From Pseudo-nitzschia pungens (taxonomy: Eukaryota; Bacillariophyta; Bacillariophyceae; Bacillariales; Bacillariaceae): a stretch of DNA of 64,000 nt. A program made the position numbers and the translations under genes. Positions 45,087-56,799 of this stretch are shown piece by piece (position 1 is the first letter of the stretch; every line of letters begins with the position of its first letter). The stretch spans positions 1,914,501 through 1,978,500 of the forward strand of contig CM074760.1 in assembly GCA_037355855.1 (NCBI GenBank). Reading direction: 5' to 3'. The notes beneath the pieces are model-generated. The model did no database searches. It worked only from the letters and a program-made list of their open reading frames with translations, and was not told the origin of the DNA.

Positions 45087-45715
45087 CAATCAATCATCTC
45101 AACAATCAAAACAAGATTATCATCTATGATCCTCATGGTTGTGCCATACAGTGCATACGGTATCGTAATACATTACGAACGAGGACAAAATATGACTCGA
45201 ATTTGACTTTCTGTGGAGATGAAAACGATAAGCCTTACCTGATAAGGCTAAGGTTACCTTCACCTCCATCCAAAGGGACGTCCAGAATTCCGCATAATCC
45301 GTGCAAGTAGCAGTAAGACCTACAGTACTTCTAGAAGGTACGTACTACGTACGGTCCTGGGTAGGATACTTGTACCAGTAACTTACGCTTACGTCGTGAC
45401 ATTGACAACCTGCTCCAATCCAACGACAGAAGACGTGGTAGGTACGTATGTTACTCGTGCCGATACCGAGTGAGCTATGAGCTGTAAACCGTGAGCTGTG
45501 AACCGTGAGCTGTGAACCGTGAGCTGTGAACCGTGAGCTGTGAACCGTGAGCTGTGAACCATTCTTCGTACTCAGTAGCCTTACGGAGAACAATCCTTAT
45601 CGCACGGAACGATCAATCATCACCGTGAAATCTGAAATCCGTTCTCAAAACAACAAACTTTCCTTACCGTGCGCCGTTACGATTCGCCTACCCGTTAGAA
45701 GTTTCATCCGCCACC
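45087..45715. promoter_or_regulatory. Divergent promoter region with a 14-bp tandem repeat
   Basis: 630 bp between divergent start codons at 45086 (minus) and 45716 (plus). It contains five exact tandem copies of a 14-mer (listed) and several GTAAGG/TACGTACG words. The downstream gene starts with CCACCATG, a strong eukaryotic initiation context. Confidence 0.5.
45491..45560. repeat. Five exact tandem copies of GTGAGCTGTGAACC
   Basis: The 14-bp unit is repeated at 45491, 45505, 45519, 45533 and 45547 without mismatch, preceded by a degenerate copy (GTGAGCTATGAGCTGTAAACC) from about 45470. It lies about 155 bp upstream of the ATG at 45716, in promoter position. Confidence 0.92.
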
Positions 45716-46666
45716 ATGTTATACAGACCTGCTTGTCTTTTCTTGCTTCTGGTTGCTAACCTAGCTGAGGGTTTCTCTTCCGGAGGAGGACCAACGGGAA
45801 GCCCCAAAAGCTCCGATGAGCACGAGGTCGTGACCCGAAACTTTGTCGAAATCACCAATCTCAACGATATTGGACGCAAGGAGTCGCTGCCGGCATCATT
45901 TATCGAGCGCTGGCCCAACTGGTTTCTAGAATCCGATGGAAGATTAGTAAGGATACCAGATCAAGAGACAGGTGCTGCGAGTGGATTTGTGACAGCGACC
46001 TCCATTGATCAAATCTTCCAACCAGTCGATTTGAAACGACCAGAGATAAAACTGGCAGTGGGACTGCACATCCGATCGGGAATGATACGCCATGTTTTAC
46101 CCGCCCTCGATGTGAGCTATGGGAAAGGGATGCACAGAAATCGAGGTCTGTGCAGTGTTCCTTTGGCATACAACTGGGTAGATTTTGGTTTTTTGAATAG
46201 CATGGGGGATTACAATCGCTATAAGTTGCGATTAATGAATAGCAGCGATCAAGGCTGGAATGAACTATTTTCTTTGCCAGGCAGTGTAATCCCGAAAGCT
46301 ATTGAGCGAGCAATTGTGTGTCTAGCTGAGTCCGACTCCGACGACCTCGGAAATGGTTCACACATCATTCATGTTGCCTTGGATGATGCGAAGGTTTTTG
46401 AGATGCCGAAGCCCAAAACCAGTTTGCGAGTTGCAATTGTCGAAACTGCTGATGAAGGCGAAGAAGACGTCGAGGTTGGTACTCTGGAGGTTGCTATCGT
46501 GACCACAATGAGCGGAAGCGAGTCTGAGTACTTGCCCGAGGCGTATAAGCCTTTGTTTTCTGACGAGTCGTTAAGAAATCCGCTGTACGCAAAATTCAAG
46601 AAACGAAAGGCAGAAAGATCAGAAGAAGAAGAGAAGGCAAGGAACGAAGCGAAACAAGAGCTGTGA
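45716..46666 (+). CDS. Unknown secreted or plastid-targeted protein
   Basis: 316 aa, single exon, ATG 45716 in context CCACCATGT. Residues 1-19 are a signal peptide (LYRPACLFLLLVANLAEG) followed at once by FSSGGG; Phe at +1 resembles the diatom plastid cleavage motif, so the stroma is possible. The mature part begins polar, then has a globular mixed region (IKLAVGLHIRSGMIRHVLPA, NWVDFGFLNSMGDYNRYKLR) and two similar beta-rich stretches (LRVAIVETADEGEEDVEVG and LEVAIVTTMSGSESEYLPEA). It ends in a charged helix (KKRKAERSEEEEKARNEAKQ). I recognise no family. Divergent from the CCA enzyme gene. Confidence 0.75.
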   Translation: MLYRPACLFLLLVANLAEGFSSGGGPTGSPKSSDEHEVVTRNFVEITNLNDIGRKESLPASFIERWPNWFLESDGRLVRIPDQETGAASGFVTATSIDQIFQPVDLKRPEIKLAVGLHIRSGMIRHVLPALDVSYGKGMHRNRGLCSVPLAYNWVDFGFLNSMGDYNRYKLRLMNSSDQGWNELFSLPGSVIPKAIERAIVCLAESDSDDLGNGSHIIHVALDDAKVFEMPKPKTSLRVAIVETADEGEEDVEVGTLEVAIVTTMSGSESEYLPEAYKPLFSDESLRNPLYAKFKKRKAERSEEEEKARNEAKQEL

Positions 46667-48105
46667 AATAGCGCAATCTGCTAGCATACGATCGACATTG
46701 ACCACCGTTAAACTCTTCAACAGGATATTACTGCGACCACTTTCAGATGTTCAAAATCCCATTCGCTTCTCGACCTGTGAGCACCTCAGGACTGTGATTT
46801 CCTTCCAATATTGTAGTCAGGTCAGTCGACAAGAGCCAGGAAGTAGCCTTGTACCGAATATTTGAGTTGAATTGAATTACTTATTCGTTTGACCGTTTGA
46901 TTTGATTGGATACAAATTGCAAACGAGTCTTTCGTATGTTCGGATGCAATTTGTCATACGCCGCGCATCCTAGGTCACAGTGTTTCCATCTACTACAATA
47001 TTCCTCCCAAATAAATACTACGCAATTGTCAAATTCAACGGTAGTTCCACCTCACCAGTCGATGGATATCAGAATGTAATCTGAAATAACGCTTCTTCGA
47101 CAACTTGTTCATTTGCTACTGGGAGATTGATGTCGATCTACTTCGCATTCTCCTCCACCCCCAAGGATAGACAAGCGCGTCGATTTTCTTAGAAGCGCAA
47201 TTGATGCCTTATCACATTCTTTCCTGAATTGCAATACCGACGCATTTTCTTTTGATATTACAAATGTCTGTAACTGTTAAATTAAATGTTTGTTCAAACC
47301 AAACTATGAAATTGGAGATAGACTCGACATTCCATAGAATTGTTGGTTGAATAAGTTTGACGTAATCCAAGTAAGCCAAATACATCTACTGTACAATCAC
47401 CTAAATGAGTTCTTTTCTTTGCAGCAGTACACCTTCATTTGTGCATGCTAAGTGACAAATAGCAGCAGCTCTTGCTTTCAACAACAAGCTTCTTCCTCTG
47501 CATCCCAAATTCGTCGACCCCCTCCTTTTCCAGCAGCAACTCTTACTCTTTTGTGGTTCCCATTTCATTCCTTGGAACGTTTTCTACTTTCAACTTGGAG
47601 TGTATAAATGGTTGCCTCCATCCATAAAGTACCGTACAACTGATTCTGTCATGTAGGTTGCTTTTTCATAGATTATCGACAGAAAGAGTGATGTCTTCAC
47701 TTCTCAAAAAGTACGAGTACAAGGTAAGATCTTACCGTACAGGTAACGATGACCCGTAACTTCACGTATTACCTTCCCTTAACAGTTGTTTAACATTAAC
47801 ATTTTTGACTCGTCTGATTTAAGTTCATAGGTGTCACAATAAAATCACAACAAAGATATTTTTTCGAAATTTGGAGAAAACAAGATTGGTTTGTCGTTCA
47901 CGTCGATCCTTCGATCCGTCCCAATTTTTTCTTTGTCGAGAGCAACTCTTCTCTCTTTTGGACGTGAAGAAACGGCAGAATACATCAACAATACGCTGGT
48001 GTGTTTAGAGGTTCATCATCGAGAGGATAGGGCTTGTCTTCGAAGGGAGGTCTACCTCACGAGAACATCGTGATCGAAGGAATAAAATCGATTTCAATTT
48101 TAGAG
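46667..48105. other. Intergenic, no gene supported
   Basis: 1.4 kb between two same-strand genes; it includes the 3' UTR of the first and the promoter of the GH3 gene. Pyrimidine-rich at 47480-47560. The frame extends upstream of 48106 without ATG. Nothing else seen. Confidence 0.5.
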
Positions 48106-50887
48106 ATGACGACAGTCTTGTCGGCGACATTTGCTGCCCTCTTTATACTTTCCAGTTTGAGGCAAACGTGCCACGCAGAACCGCTGTGGTCCGATGTTTG
48201 CAGAGACGATGAAACAAAGAACATGCCCTTTTGTGACATGACCATAGATCTTGATGAGAGAATCTTGGATTATGTGAACCGTATTCCCATCGAGACCAAA
48301 ATTTCGATGATGGGACACAATGCCTCGGGATACGAAGCTTTGAAGATTCCTCCCTACATGTGGTGGTCAGAAGGTTTGCATGGACCATTGGAACCATGCG
48401 TTGAATATAAAGGTCAATGCGTGTGTCCAACAAACTTTCCTTCGCCATCAGCTATGGGCAATGCATTCAATCGAACTTTGTACCGGATGGTTGGTCATGC
48501 CATCGGAATCCAAGGAAGAGCTATTTCAAATTTGCGTTTACACAAGCAGGATATCGGTGATGGATTGACATATTGGTCCGTGGATTAATTCTTTGACTGT
48601 TGTCTGTTTGCGTACACTTGCAACACTCTCCGATACTATCTCCATCTCTCAAAAATCCGACTTTCACTTCATTGTTTTGAATTAATAGGTCACCCACTAT
48701 AAACATGCAAAGAGACCCACGTTGGGGTCGAAATCAAGAAGTTCCAGGTGAGTTATGATAACCGACATGTGGAAAGCAAACAAATGACAGATCACTGAAC
48801 AGTTCCTCTTTTGCTCGCTGGAATCAGGAGAGGACCCATTTTTGACGAGTCAGTACTCAAAGGCTTTTGTGCGAGCATTGCAAGGGACAGGTTTGAAGGA
48901 CGATAAAGGTGAGCAGTCAAAGGCTACTTCTATCTCAGATGGTGATGATGATCGCAGTGACCTAAGAATGGCTGCTTGCTGCAAACATTTTCTTGGGAAC
49001 TCTTTGGAACACTGGGGCACCTACGATCGCCACAGTTTTAATGCGGAAATCGACGATTACGACCTAAACAACTATTATTTACCACCATTCGAAGAGTGCA
49101 CTAAATACGCTGTGGGTGTGATGTGTTCTTATAATGCGGTGAATGGAGAACCCACTTGTGCCAGTAATTGGCTTTTGAAAGATGTGCTTAGGGAGAGAAT
49201 GAATTTCACGGGGTATCTTGTAACGGATTGCGGAGCTCTGAGTAGCATTGTTCACGGTCATCACTTCGCTATTGATTACGTCCAGGCCTCAGTAAGTTTT
49301 CGATTGTCAGAATCTATTTTCCCTTCAATTTCCGCTTCTTTTTAATATTCTGTCTAATCAATTGGGATCTTATTCCATCTCGATCGGCCTTTTGTCACTA
49401 AATCTATGATTTACCAGACAATGGCCAAAAATGCCTCAGTTGACGTGAACTGTGGAAGTGTCTTTCAAGATAGCTTGCTCACTGCCTACACTGAAGGTCG
49501 GGTGGATGAAGTCACCATCAACGATTCGTTTCAAAGGATGGCAAGGATTCAATTTCGTCTCGGTTTATTTGACTCAAATAAGAAGAGTACGATGAATCCT
49601 GATGTAGATGTCGCTTCAATTGATTCTTCGCAACATCAGCAATTGGCTTTGGAAGCAGCATTACAGAGTATCGTATTACTTAAAAACGAGAACAGTCGTT
49701 TGCCTCTGGATAAGAATGAAAGGAAGTCATTGGCTGTCATCGGTCCACACATCAACGCTCATGGGGCACTTATGGGGAACTACCACGGCGCCAAATGTGG
49801 GTGCCGCAGTGATGGAGGTATCAACAAAGACTTTAGCTGCGTTGAAAGTCCTTTGCAAGCGATCAAAAGAAAAGTGAAATTTCCGGATGAAGTCAAATCT
49901 ATGGTGGGATGCAGTATCTCAGATGGAACTATTTCTGACATTGAGAAGGCAATAGAACTTGCGCGCAATTCTGATACTGTGATCCTCGTGCTCGGATTAG
50001 ATCAAAGTCAAGAAAGCGAGGGCCATGATCGAAATGAGACTACCTTACCTGGACTGCAACCTAAATTGATGGAAGGAATACTAGATATTGCTGGTGATAA
50101 GACTATCATTGTGTTGATACACGGAGGTACCGTCTCGCTTGGTGATGAGAAGGACAAAGCAGGTGCAATTTTGTCGGCTGGATATGGAGGACAAGCAGGT
50201 TCATCTGCTATTGCCAATGTTTTATTTGGTGATTACAATCCTACTGGAAAACTCGCGGCTACAGTGTACCCACCTACCTTCGTCGACGAACTGCCCCTAA
50301 CGGAAATGGGCTTGAGGGTAGGAGTAGGTAGAACGTATATGTATTACACTGGCGAGGCTGAGTTCACCTTTGGACACGGTCTATCGTATAGCAATTGGAA
50401 GCTGGATTGGGTAAACGATGTTGATAACACTGAAAGCAAAGGCGGAAACCTTCCATCGCTAAAACTACAAGAATTCATGCCATCACGAATTCATCTAAGA
50501 GTGACAAATCTTGGCCCACATACAGCCAGTAGTAGTCAAACCATTCTACTGTTTTGGTGTCCTTTAAATAACGAAAACGAGGACACAAAAATGCACGATT
50601 TTGCGACGGTCGGAGAGAACAAGGAAAGAAAATTGCGACGAAAATTGATCAACTTCCAAGGAACCAACCAGTTGCTCCCAGGAGAATCCCATACTCTAGA
50701 ATTTGAACTTACATGGAAAGACTTCACCATGTGGAATCCCGGGAAAAATACATCGTCCGTTTCACTAGGCAATTATGAATTGGTAGCCCAAGCGTCGGAC
50801 ACCATTCTGACGCGACGGTTGGAGATTGTAACTTCGAACAGCGATGGACATTTTTCCAGACTTCGACACCCAGAAACAGTCTCTTGA
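48106..50887 (+). CDS. Secreted glycoside hydrolase family 3, beta-xylosidase-like
   Basis: Proposed join(48106..48575,48689..48747,48828..49291,49418..50887), 820 aa. ATG 48106 begins a signal peptide (MTTVLSATFAALFILSSL). GH3 hallmarks: [43 protein letters not shown] (the 59-nt exon supplies [19 protein letters not shown]), AACCKHFLGNSLE, and nucleophile region GYLVTDCGAL (the Asp). The C-terminal domain follows with LALEAALQSIVLLKN, LAVIGPHINA, VILVLGLDQSQESEGHDR and GDYNPTGKLAATVYP, ending in a fibronectin-III-like domain. This is the subgroup of plant and fungal xylan 1,4-beta-xylosidases. Inferred role: exo-hydrolysis of xylo- or arabino-glycans outside the cell or in vacuoles. All introns are GT-AG; intron 1 uses GTCCGT, the only donor that restores WSPTIN. 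Confidence 0.92.
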
Positions 50888-51050
50888 GTCTGAGTCAGAC
50901 TATTTGAGTGACCTTGAACGAATCAGCATCAGGTGTTCTGTTTAGAAAAATTGAGTCTCGAATGAAATAGTTCTCACAGAAAAAAAATGAAAATACCAGT
51001 ATCATTATTTTATTGAAAGTTACACATTTCAAGTCGAAAGGAAATTTGAT

Positions 51051-52812
51051 TCAGCTGACAAGATCGCTCGGTTGAATGAAAACGTCGATATAAAGATGCA
51101 GCTTATCAAACCAATTTCTCTTTCCTTTAAATCGATAGTTCCATCTTTCTTTCAAACTATAGGGATATGTGACACCAAGCATTGAATCTCGCGTGACAAC
51201 TCGTTTAAGATCTTCTTCGGACCAACTTTCCGTTCCCTTTGGTCTCTGTGGGAGCACAAGGTAGCGATGGTCAGCCGTGGAATCGTGAACTCGGATTGAA
51301 GTGTTTTGCGGAAGTAGGGTTCCAAATTCTTCGAGCACCTCTCGCGGTTGACGGACGGCTCGAGATCGAAATTCGCTCGACTTGTACCAAGCTGGTGCAA
51401 TGCCCAACAGACCGGATGGGTAACAACTGCATAGAGTGCATACAATAAGGTTGTGTTCTGAGGGAGTATTCTTCACAACGGTGAGCACTGTGGGTGCATT
51501 TGGATTGGACGTGTGAATTCCCAGTTCCATAGCTGCGCTCGCTGCATTTTCAAGCAGGCGCTCTTCAAACCTAGGATCCGACCAGGCCTTTACAATTAGA
51601 TCACGTCCCGCCAAATTCCGACCAGCAGAGTCCAGGCCTTCAATCATGACTCTGATTTCTTCCCTCGACACAAGTCTTTTATCCAATATTACTTGAAGAA
51701 GTCCCCTGAAGAATTCCCTGCCAGGACGAGGAGGCCCCTCAGTTTTCCACAGCACGTTTCTCGATTATGTTTCGTGAATCGTGGGAATGATCACCATGGT
51801 GGTGATGCTCGTGTGAACAATCCCGACCGTCATCTTCGTGATTCAGTAGTGCAATGTTTTCAAAGTCGTGTCCTGAATCCACATTTGATGGTTCCAGCCA
51901 GTGCTCGTATATTTCTACGCTCAAAGTGTCTTTTTCGGAAGTTTGTTCTGGCCACAGATCCTCCATGGATATTTCCTGAGGTGTTTCATAGAATTAGAAA
52001 TGGAAAGAATGGTGAATCATAAAACGACAGCGACTGATGCATCGGTACGCGAACATGCCATCGAAATCATGTAACGTAACATTTTTACGCACAACTCTGT
52101 ACAACCATACTTTAGGAGCTTCGAGGCCAAAGGCCAAGTATGAGGGGTCTCCAAATTTGCCACAAACATCAACAATTCGTCCTTTAACGCCGTATATGTA
52201 ACCTGGTGTACGAATGTGTGGTCGTTTCCACTCGACCCCCTCTTGGAAAGACTTCACCCGGACTCCATCCCCGGTTTGAAATTTCGATGATAGTGAAGAA
52301 ACCTCATTCTTCTCTTCTTTTCCAAACAAAGAGTGCCTCAGATCGTCGTTTGAAATCAACCCCCGATCCAACAAAAGGCTCGCCATTGCAGCGCTCCATC
52401 GCCCATAATAACTCCAACTAGAATATTGATCGGGGGTCAAATTTTCTATGGCGCGTCGGAGCTGGTCGGTTTTCAAAATATCCTTCGATGCCAATACGGC
52501 AAAAAGTGCGTGGCACTCACGTTCCCATGCCTGCAGATCATCCTTGGTTGAGTCAACCGGGATCGATCCGTCGAAGTTCGAGCATCCACCCAGGTCGTGA
52601 GGTAGCCGTTGGCTGTGTTGTGTTGTAGAACCATAGAAACGCAGAGAAGGGTACAAAGGGGTTTCAATCATGCGTGGTTTGGGTTCACAGTGGAAATTGT
52701 TCATCGAATCGAGTTTTGATGTGAGTCCCTGCCGTACGCGGATTGTCGAGTTCCCACGACAGCGACGCGTCAAAATGTTGCCCTGTGGCGCTAGATTCAT
52801 GACTGATCTCAT
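51051..52812 (-). CDS. Fused beta-alpha nitrile hydratase, cobalt type, with His-rich linker
   Basis: Three coding blocks: 52812..52081 (beta subunit), 51974..about 51740 (end of beta plus linker) and about 51756..51051 (alpha). Nitrile hydratase converts nitriles to amides. Beta features: QAWERECHALFAVLASK, WSYYGRWSAAMASLLLDRG, FQTGDGVRVKSF, HIRTPGYIYGVKGRIVD, and LYRVVRKN joined by a 106-bp intron to EISMEDLWPEQ ... EIYEHWLEPS. A linker CSHEHHHHGDHSHD follows. The alpha metal site is VCTLCSCYPSG; Thr in the VCTLCSC motif marks the Co(III) type. The junction linker-to-alpha needs a +1 frame change within about 51739-51757, by a short unresolved intron or a base error. ATG 52812 opens an Arg-rich, acid-free leader suggesting mitochondrial import. 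Fused beta-alpha forms with poly-His are known from the choanoflagellate Monosiga. Confidence 0.85.
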
Positions 52813-53777
52813 GTTGATTCTGGTTTTAGTTGATGAGAAGTACGCAGACACTGCTTTTTGTTAATAGATACTAGCACTATGGAAATAGTAACCTTACTCG
52901 ATACTGGTACGGTAGATGTTCTCGGTGAAATCTTTGATTTTGTTGAATTGAAGAAATTCTGTAATCGAATCTCAAAAAAGAGTTTCGACAGTCAAATCGT
53001 GATTACGAGTAACCTAGTTACGGTCACCGCGTACAAGCCCTACCGGTATGTGTAAGGGCGTAAGGGTGCTTGCTGCCAGCACCGGTATCTTCTGTTCACT
53101 AAGCGTGTCCGTCCGCCAACCGGCAGCCAAAAACGCAATTACCATTCCGAGTACCGGTACAGGTAAAACCTTAGCCTTACGTAACTTACGTGTACCAGGT
53201 TTCGTACCAGTTGTTGCGCGGTCAAACGATTGTGCCTCGCGCAATAGATTTTCTCTCTCTCAAAAAATGACCCGGACGAGGTATTGTGAGTATTTTTTCC
53301 AAAAAAGTGGGACAAATTTTAAAGCCTTCGAATATGGAATAACCTTAGTTTGCATGATGTACGTAATTTACGTACATACTGCGTAGTAAATTACCAGTTG
53401 TATTAGTCGCTTGTAGAACGAACGGAAATAATTGTGTCCGGGGTGACCCAAAGTTGTCGAATGGATTGAGAATGTTTGGAATGTTGGAAAGAGGCACATC
53501 AAGGCGCGAGTCATACCAGTAACTTGTAAACTTTAACCTTACTTCTATTATGGTAACAGTACGAGTACGGTAAGGCTTAATCTTATCCTCAACGATACAC
53601 ACTTCTTGTTGTCTCATCACCATGTGACTTTCGCCGATTCATTCTCTAGAGGTTTGAAGACCTGATATCCGTAGCAAGACAGTGCTCAGAAACTTCACCT
53701 TCCTTTCGTTCGGTAGTTCATCAAGCTATTCCAACGTTGCCCATTATCGGAAAAAATAAGACGTTTCGATCCTTGCC
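52813..53777. other. Divergent intergenic region
   Basis: About 960 bp between divergent starts 52812 (minus) and 53778 (plus). It is rich in GTAACCTTA/ACCGGTA words. Frame 53048..53386 has no ATG start and no family. Promoters expected; none identified. Confidence 0.5.
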
Positions 53778-56653
53778 ATGAAGAATATTAGGAAGAAGGG
53801 GAAAAGTCTCACGAGAGAGACCATCCAAAATCTTTCGGCCCTGGGATCCACCCCCGGCGATGACGAAGAGACAGAAGGCCTGATCAGAAATTCCGGGGAT
53901 AGCAATGGAGCTGGCGGATCGAATCATGGTCGTAGTATGGCAAGCACTCTGTGGAAGACCCTAGCATTTGTCATGTTTGGGATAACGATCCTGTTTGCCA
54001 CGGACATTCTCGAATTCAAAAAATACACCCTCGGTGACAATGTTGAAACCACCACCAGCAGCAACCCGCATGCCGAGGCGGAGACAACACATGGAGTCCT
54101 CGGTGGGACCGTCGAGGAAAAATCGCCAGTGCCCGTGACTTCGCCTCCGACTGCCACTCCAACAGCGAATCCAACCGTCAAGGCAACCCCTCCTCCGACA
54201 CTTCCTCCAACGCTTCCTCCGACGGTACCAGCGACCCCTCCTCCGACACTTCCTCCAACGCTTCCTCCGACGGAGCCAGCAACCCCTCCTCCAACACTTC
54301 CACCGACGGTGCCAGCAACCCCACCTCCAACGGAAGCGAAGAAAGAAGAACCAAACGGAAACCTCCCGGCCCCTGTTGTCGTGGCAAAAACCGAATCGAT
54401 CCCTGGGCGGCACACCTACACTATGCGAGGACAACCTATGAGCGATGCAGATCGGAAGGCAATGGAACAAAAGTGGGGAACATGGACGCTCGGAAAAGAC
54501 CCCAAAGATCGACCCAAGAATGACTACTACAGCGCGTATCCCAATCGTGATATACCCCGCAGCAAATTTCCTGCGAATGCTTGGCAAACCGACAAGGATT
54601 GGCTTTCCAAGTTTTTGCCCGAGAGCATCAAGCTTGTCGACCGTGCGATCGAGGCAATTTTGGAGGAGTATGACCAACCCAAGGACGGAACGTCCGATCT
54701 GTTTCATGTCGAAAAGTACGACACATGGATTCCAAACATAGCCAAGGAACATTGCAAACAACAGGTCGGGTGCACCACGACAAAAACTTTTGACAACCTG
54801 AAACGCAGACTGTTGCATGCCGTGATGACCGAAGACATGTTTGTCTTCGCCATGGGAGGGCACAGCAGTGCTGCTGGCCACGGCAACCACTTCACGCAGA
54901 GTTATACCCTGCAGGTACAATGGATATTGGAAGGAGTTTTTGCAAGATTGGGTGTGAGGCACCAATCTAGAAATTTTGGATTGGGTGGATTGGGAACCAC
55001 ACAAAGTGGAATGGCAACGAAGCAGATTTTTGGCCACGATGTCGACATTCTCATGTGGGATTCTGGAATGACCGAAAAGGAGGAGAAAGGCCAGGGATTT
55101 GTTCTTTCGACAAGGGATATTAGGTGGTGGAAAAGTACCCATGCTCATGTCATCATTGAGTAACGTCATAGGTACACTGCACGAACATGTAGACGCCGAC
55201 GTTTTTCTGATTGGCGACCAAACCATGTTAACCCAGGCCGATACGCTGGAAGAGGTTAAAAAACTACCGTGGGCTGCTCAGTACGTCCGTTGCGGGAGTG
55301 AAATCTCTGGAATTTGTCGCGACAATGAATATGCCGGCGAGTGCTGGATTGAACGCGATGATTTTACGCCGCAACTAAAGCAACAGAGTCCCATGGGGGG
55401 TCGGGCAAGTTGGCATCCCGGGAACAGAAAACATCAAATCATTGGTCGAGCCATTTCATTCGCAATTTTGGAGGCACTCAAAGAAGCATTGACAATGTGG
55501 AATACTGCGAAAGATTACGAGCTTCCCGACGATTCGTGGCACGTGACGCCCCTCTACGATAACACCCGTTCCAAGCTTGAAAAACTAGGCGAGGATATTG
55601 GTGCATGCGTACAATACAAGGAACCCCTATCTTCCTTGATGTGCAACCATGCCGTAAAAGCTCGTCTCGAGTTCACTCCCAGGGCATATCCCTGACTACA
55701 CAAATCTTCGTACGCTAATGCCACCAAGCATGGCCGAGCATATCAATGATCCACCGGAGAGTGCCTATAACGGCCCAGATGTTTTCAACAAGGATCTACA
55801 CCCACCTGCCGGTGCCATAGATGTGTTGAACATCATCGAAGCTGGAGTTCCGTATTCTTCAACTCTTCTTCCTGACTACACGACTTTTTATCCGAAACCA
55901 AAATTCGAAAAGGCTCCATCCCTACCCGTAGGCAAGGGCTACTACTTGAATACTTATGCAGGGTTCTGCGACGGTTCAGTCGATTCGTGGTGCAGCAAGC
56001 AAGCTTCCCAACAGTGCCTCCTCTATGGCCACAATGATGGGAGGAACGGCATCTATATGGATTCATTTTGTGGATGGTTTGTGACAAACCTACCCGAGGT
56101 CAAGGTGAGTGAACAAGCTATCGAACCTCTTGTTCCTTTTGAATGCACCACGAGCGCATCGTCTCAGAATATTCGTACATTTATTTGTATTGCTTTCTCT
56201 TTATAGCATGGTTTCATCGTCTTGAAGATTGAGACGTGGCATCAGCCAAAAGTAAATCCCAAAACAAAAGAGTGGAGCTCAATCAACAACGAACGACGCA
56301 ATTTGTTCACTGGAAATGATGGACCTCACTTAAGGTCATCGTCCAACCCAAATCAAAGCCTGGAGACTCCTGATTACTATTTCGACCAGGAGGAAAGAAA
56401 ACTGAAAGCCAAGGTGCCGGATTACTGCCCCGAATTCAAATTTGAATTCGCGATTGATGGCAAAGTAACATCGTGGAATTACGATCAGTACATGAAAAAC
56501 ATGTTTGTGATGCAAAGAGTTGTAGAAGTGTTGAAGATTGCTGAGGACCCGAACATGACCGGTGGCCAAGAGAAGGAAATCGAATTCGCCTTCCGTATAA
56601 CTGGTTGTACGAATGTGAAAATGATGCACATCACGCACCTATACTGGGCCTGA
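53778..56653 (+). CDS. SGNH-hydrolase-like type II membrane protein, with two single-base frame breaks
   Basis: The coding frame runs 53778..55095, then +1 to about 55680, then +1 again to 56104, then intron 56105-56206 (GTGAGT...TTATAG) and exon 56207..56653. One signal anchor is near residues 58-78 (LAFVMFGITILFATDIL), followed by a Pro/Thr stalk of PPTLPPT and PPTVPATP repeats. The luminal domain has VFAMGGHSSAAGHGNHF (block I-like Ser), NFGLGGLGTTQSG, VDILMWDSGMTE and WHPGNRKHQIIGRAI (late His), resembling SGNH esterases or acetyltransferases. Break 1 lies at CCAGGG (55091-55096); removing one G gives QDLFFRQGILGGGKVPML. Break 2 lies at CCCAGGG (55678-55684) and gives EFTPGHIPDYTNLRTLMPPS. 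Both sides of each break are well-formed protein, so the cause is a base error or recent inactivation. Substrate unknown; a glycan O-acyl group is inferred. Confidence 0.7.
54174..54337. repeat. Coding minisatellite for the Pro/Thr stalk
   Basis: CCTCCGACACTTCCTCCAAC and ACCCCTCCTCCGAC units are repeated with few changes. The period is a multiple of three and encodes PPTLPPTLPPTVPAT. It probably varies in length between alleles. Confidence 0.85.
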
Positions 56654-56799
56654 AGGGAGAGGCCGTTCAGAAAGACTTCCAACTTATTTAGATTGATTAT
56701 CAAATGAATCATTTTGTTTAAGCGCTATTTAATACTGATTCTACGCCATTGACCAATTCAAACTGATGATGTCACGGGTATATCCTTACTTCCTTGTAT
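56654..56799. other. Short convergent 3' region
   Basis: Only 146 bp lie between the convergent stop codons, so the two 3' UTRs probably overlap or abut. Confidence 0.6.

Noticed and set aside
53961..55226. 421-aa minus-strand frame antisense to the SGNH-like gene
   Set aside because: Cys/Arg/Trp-rich shadow of the Pro/Thr repeat and coding strand; the sense frames carry the real motifs.
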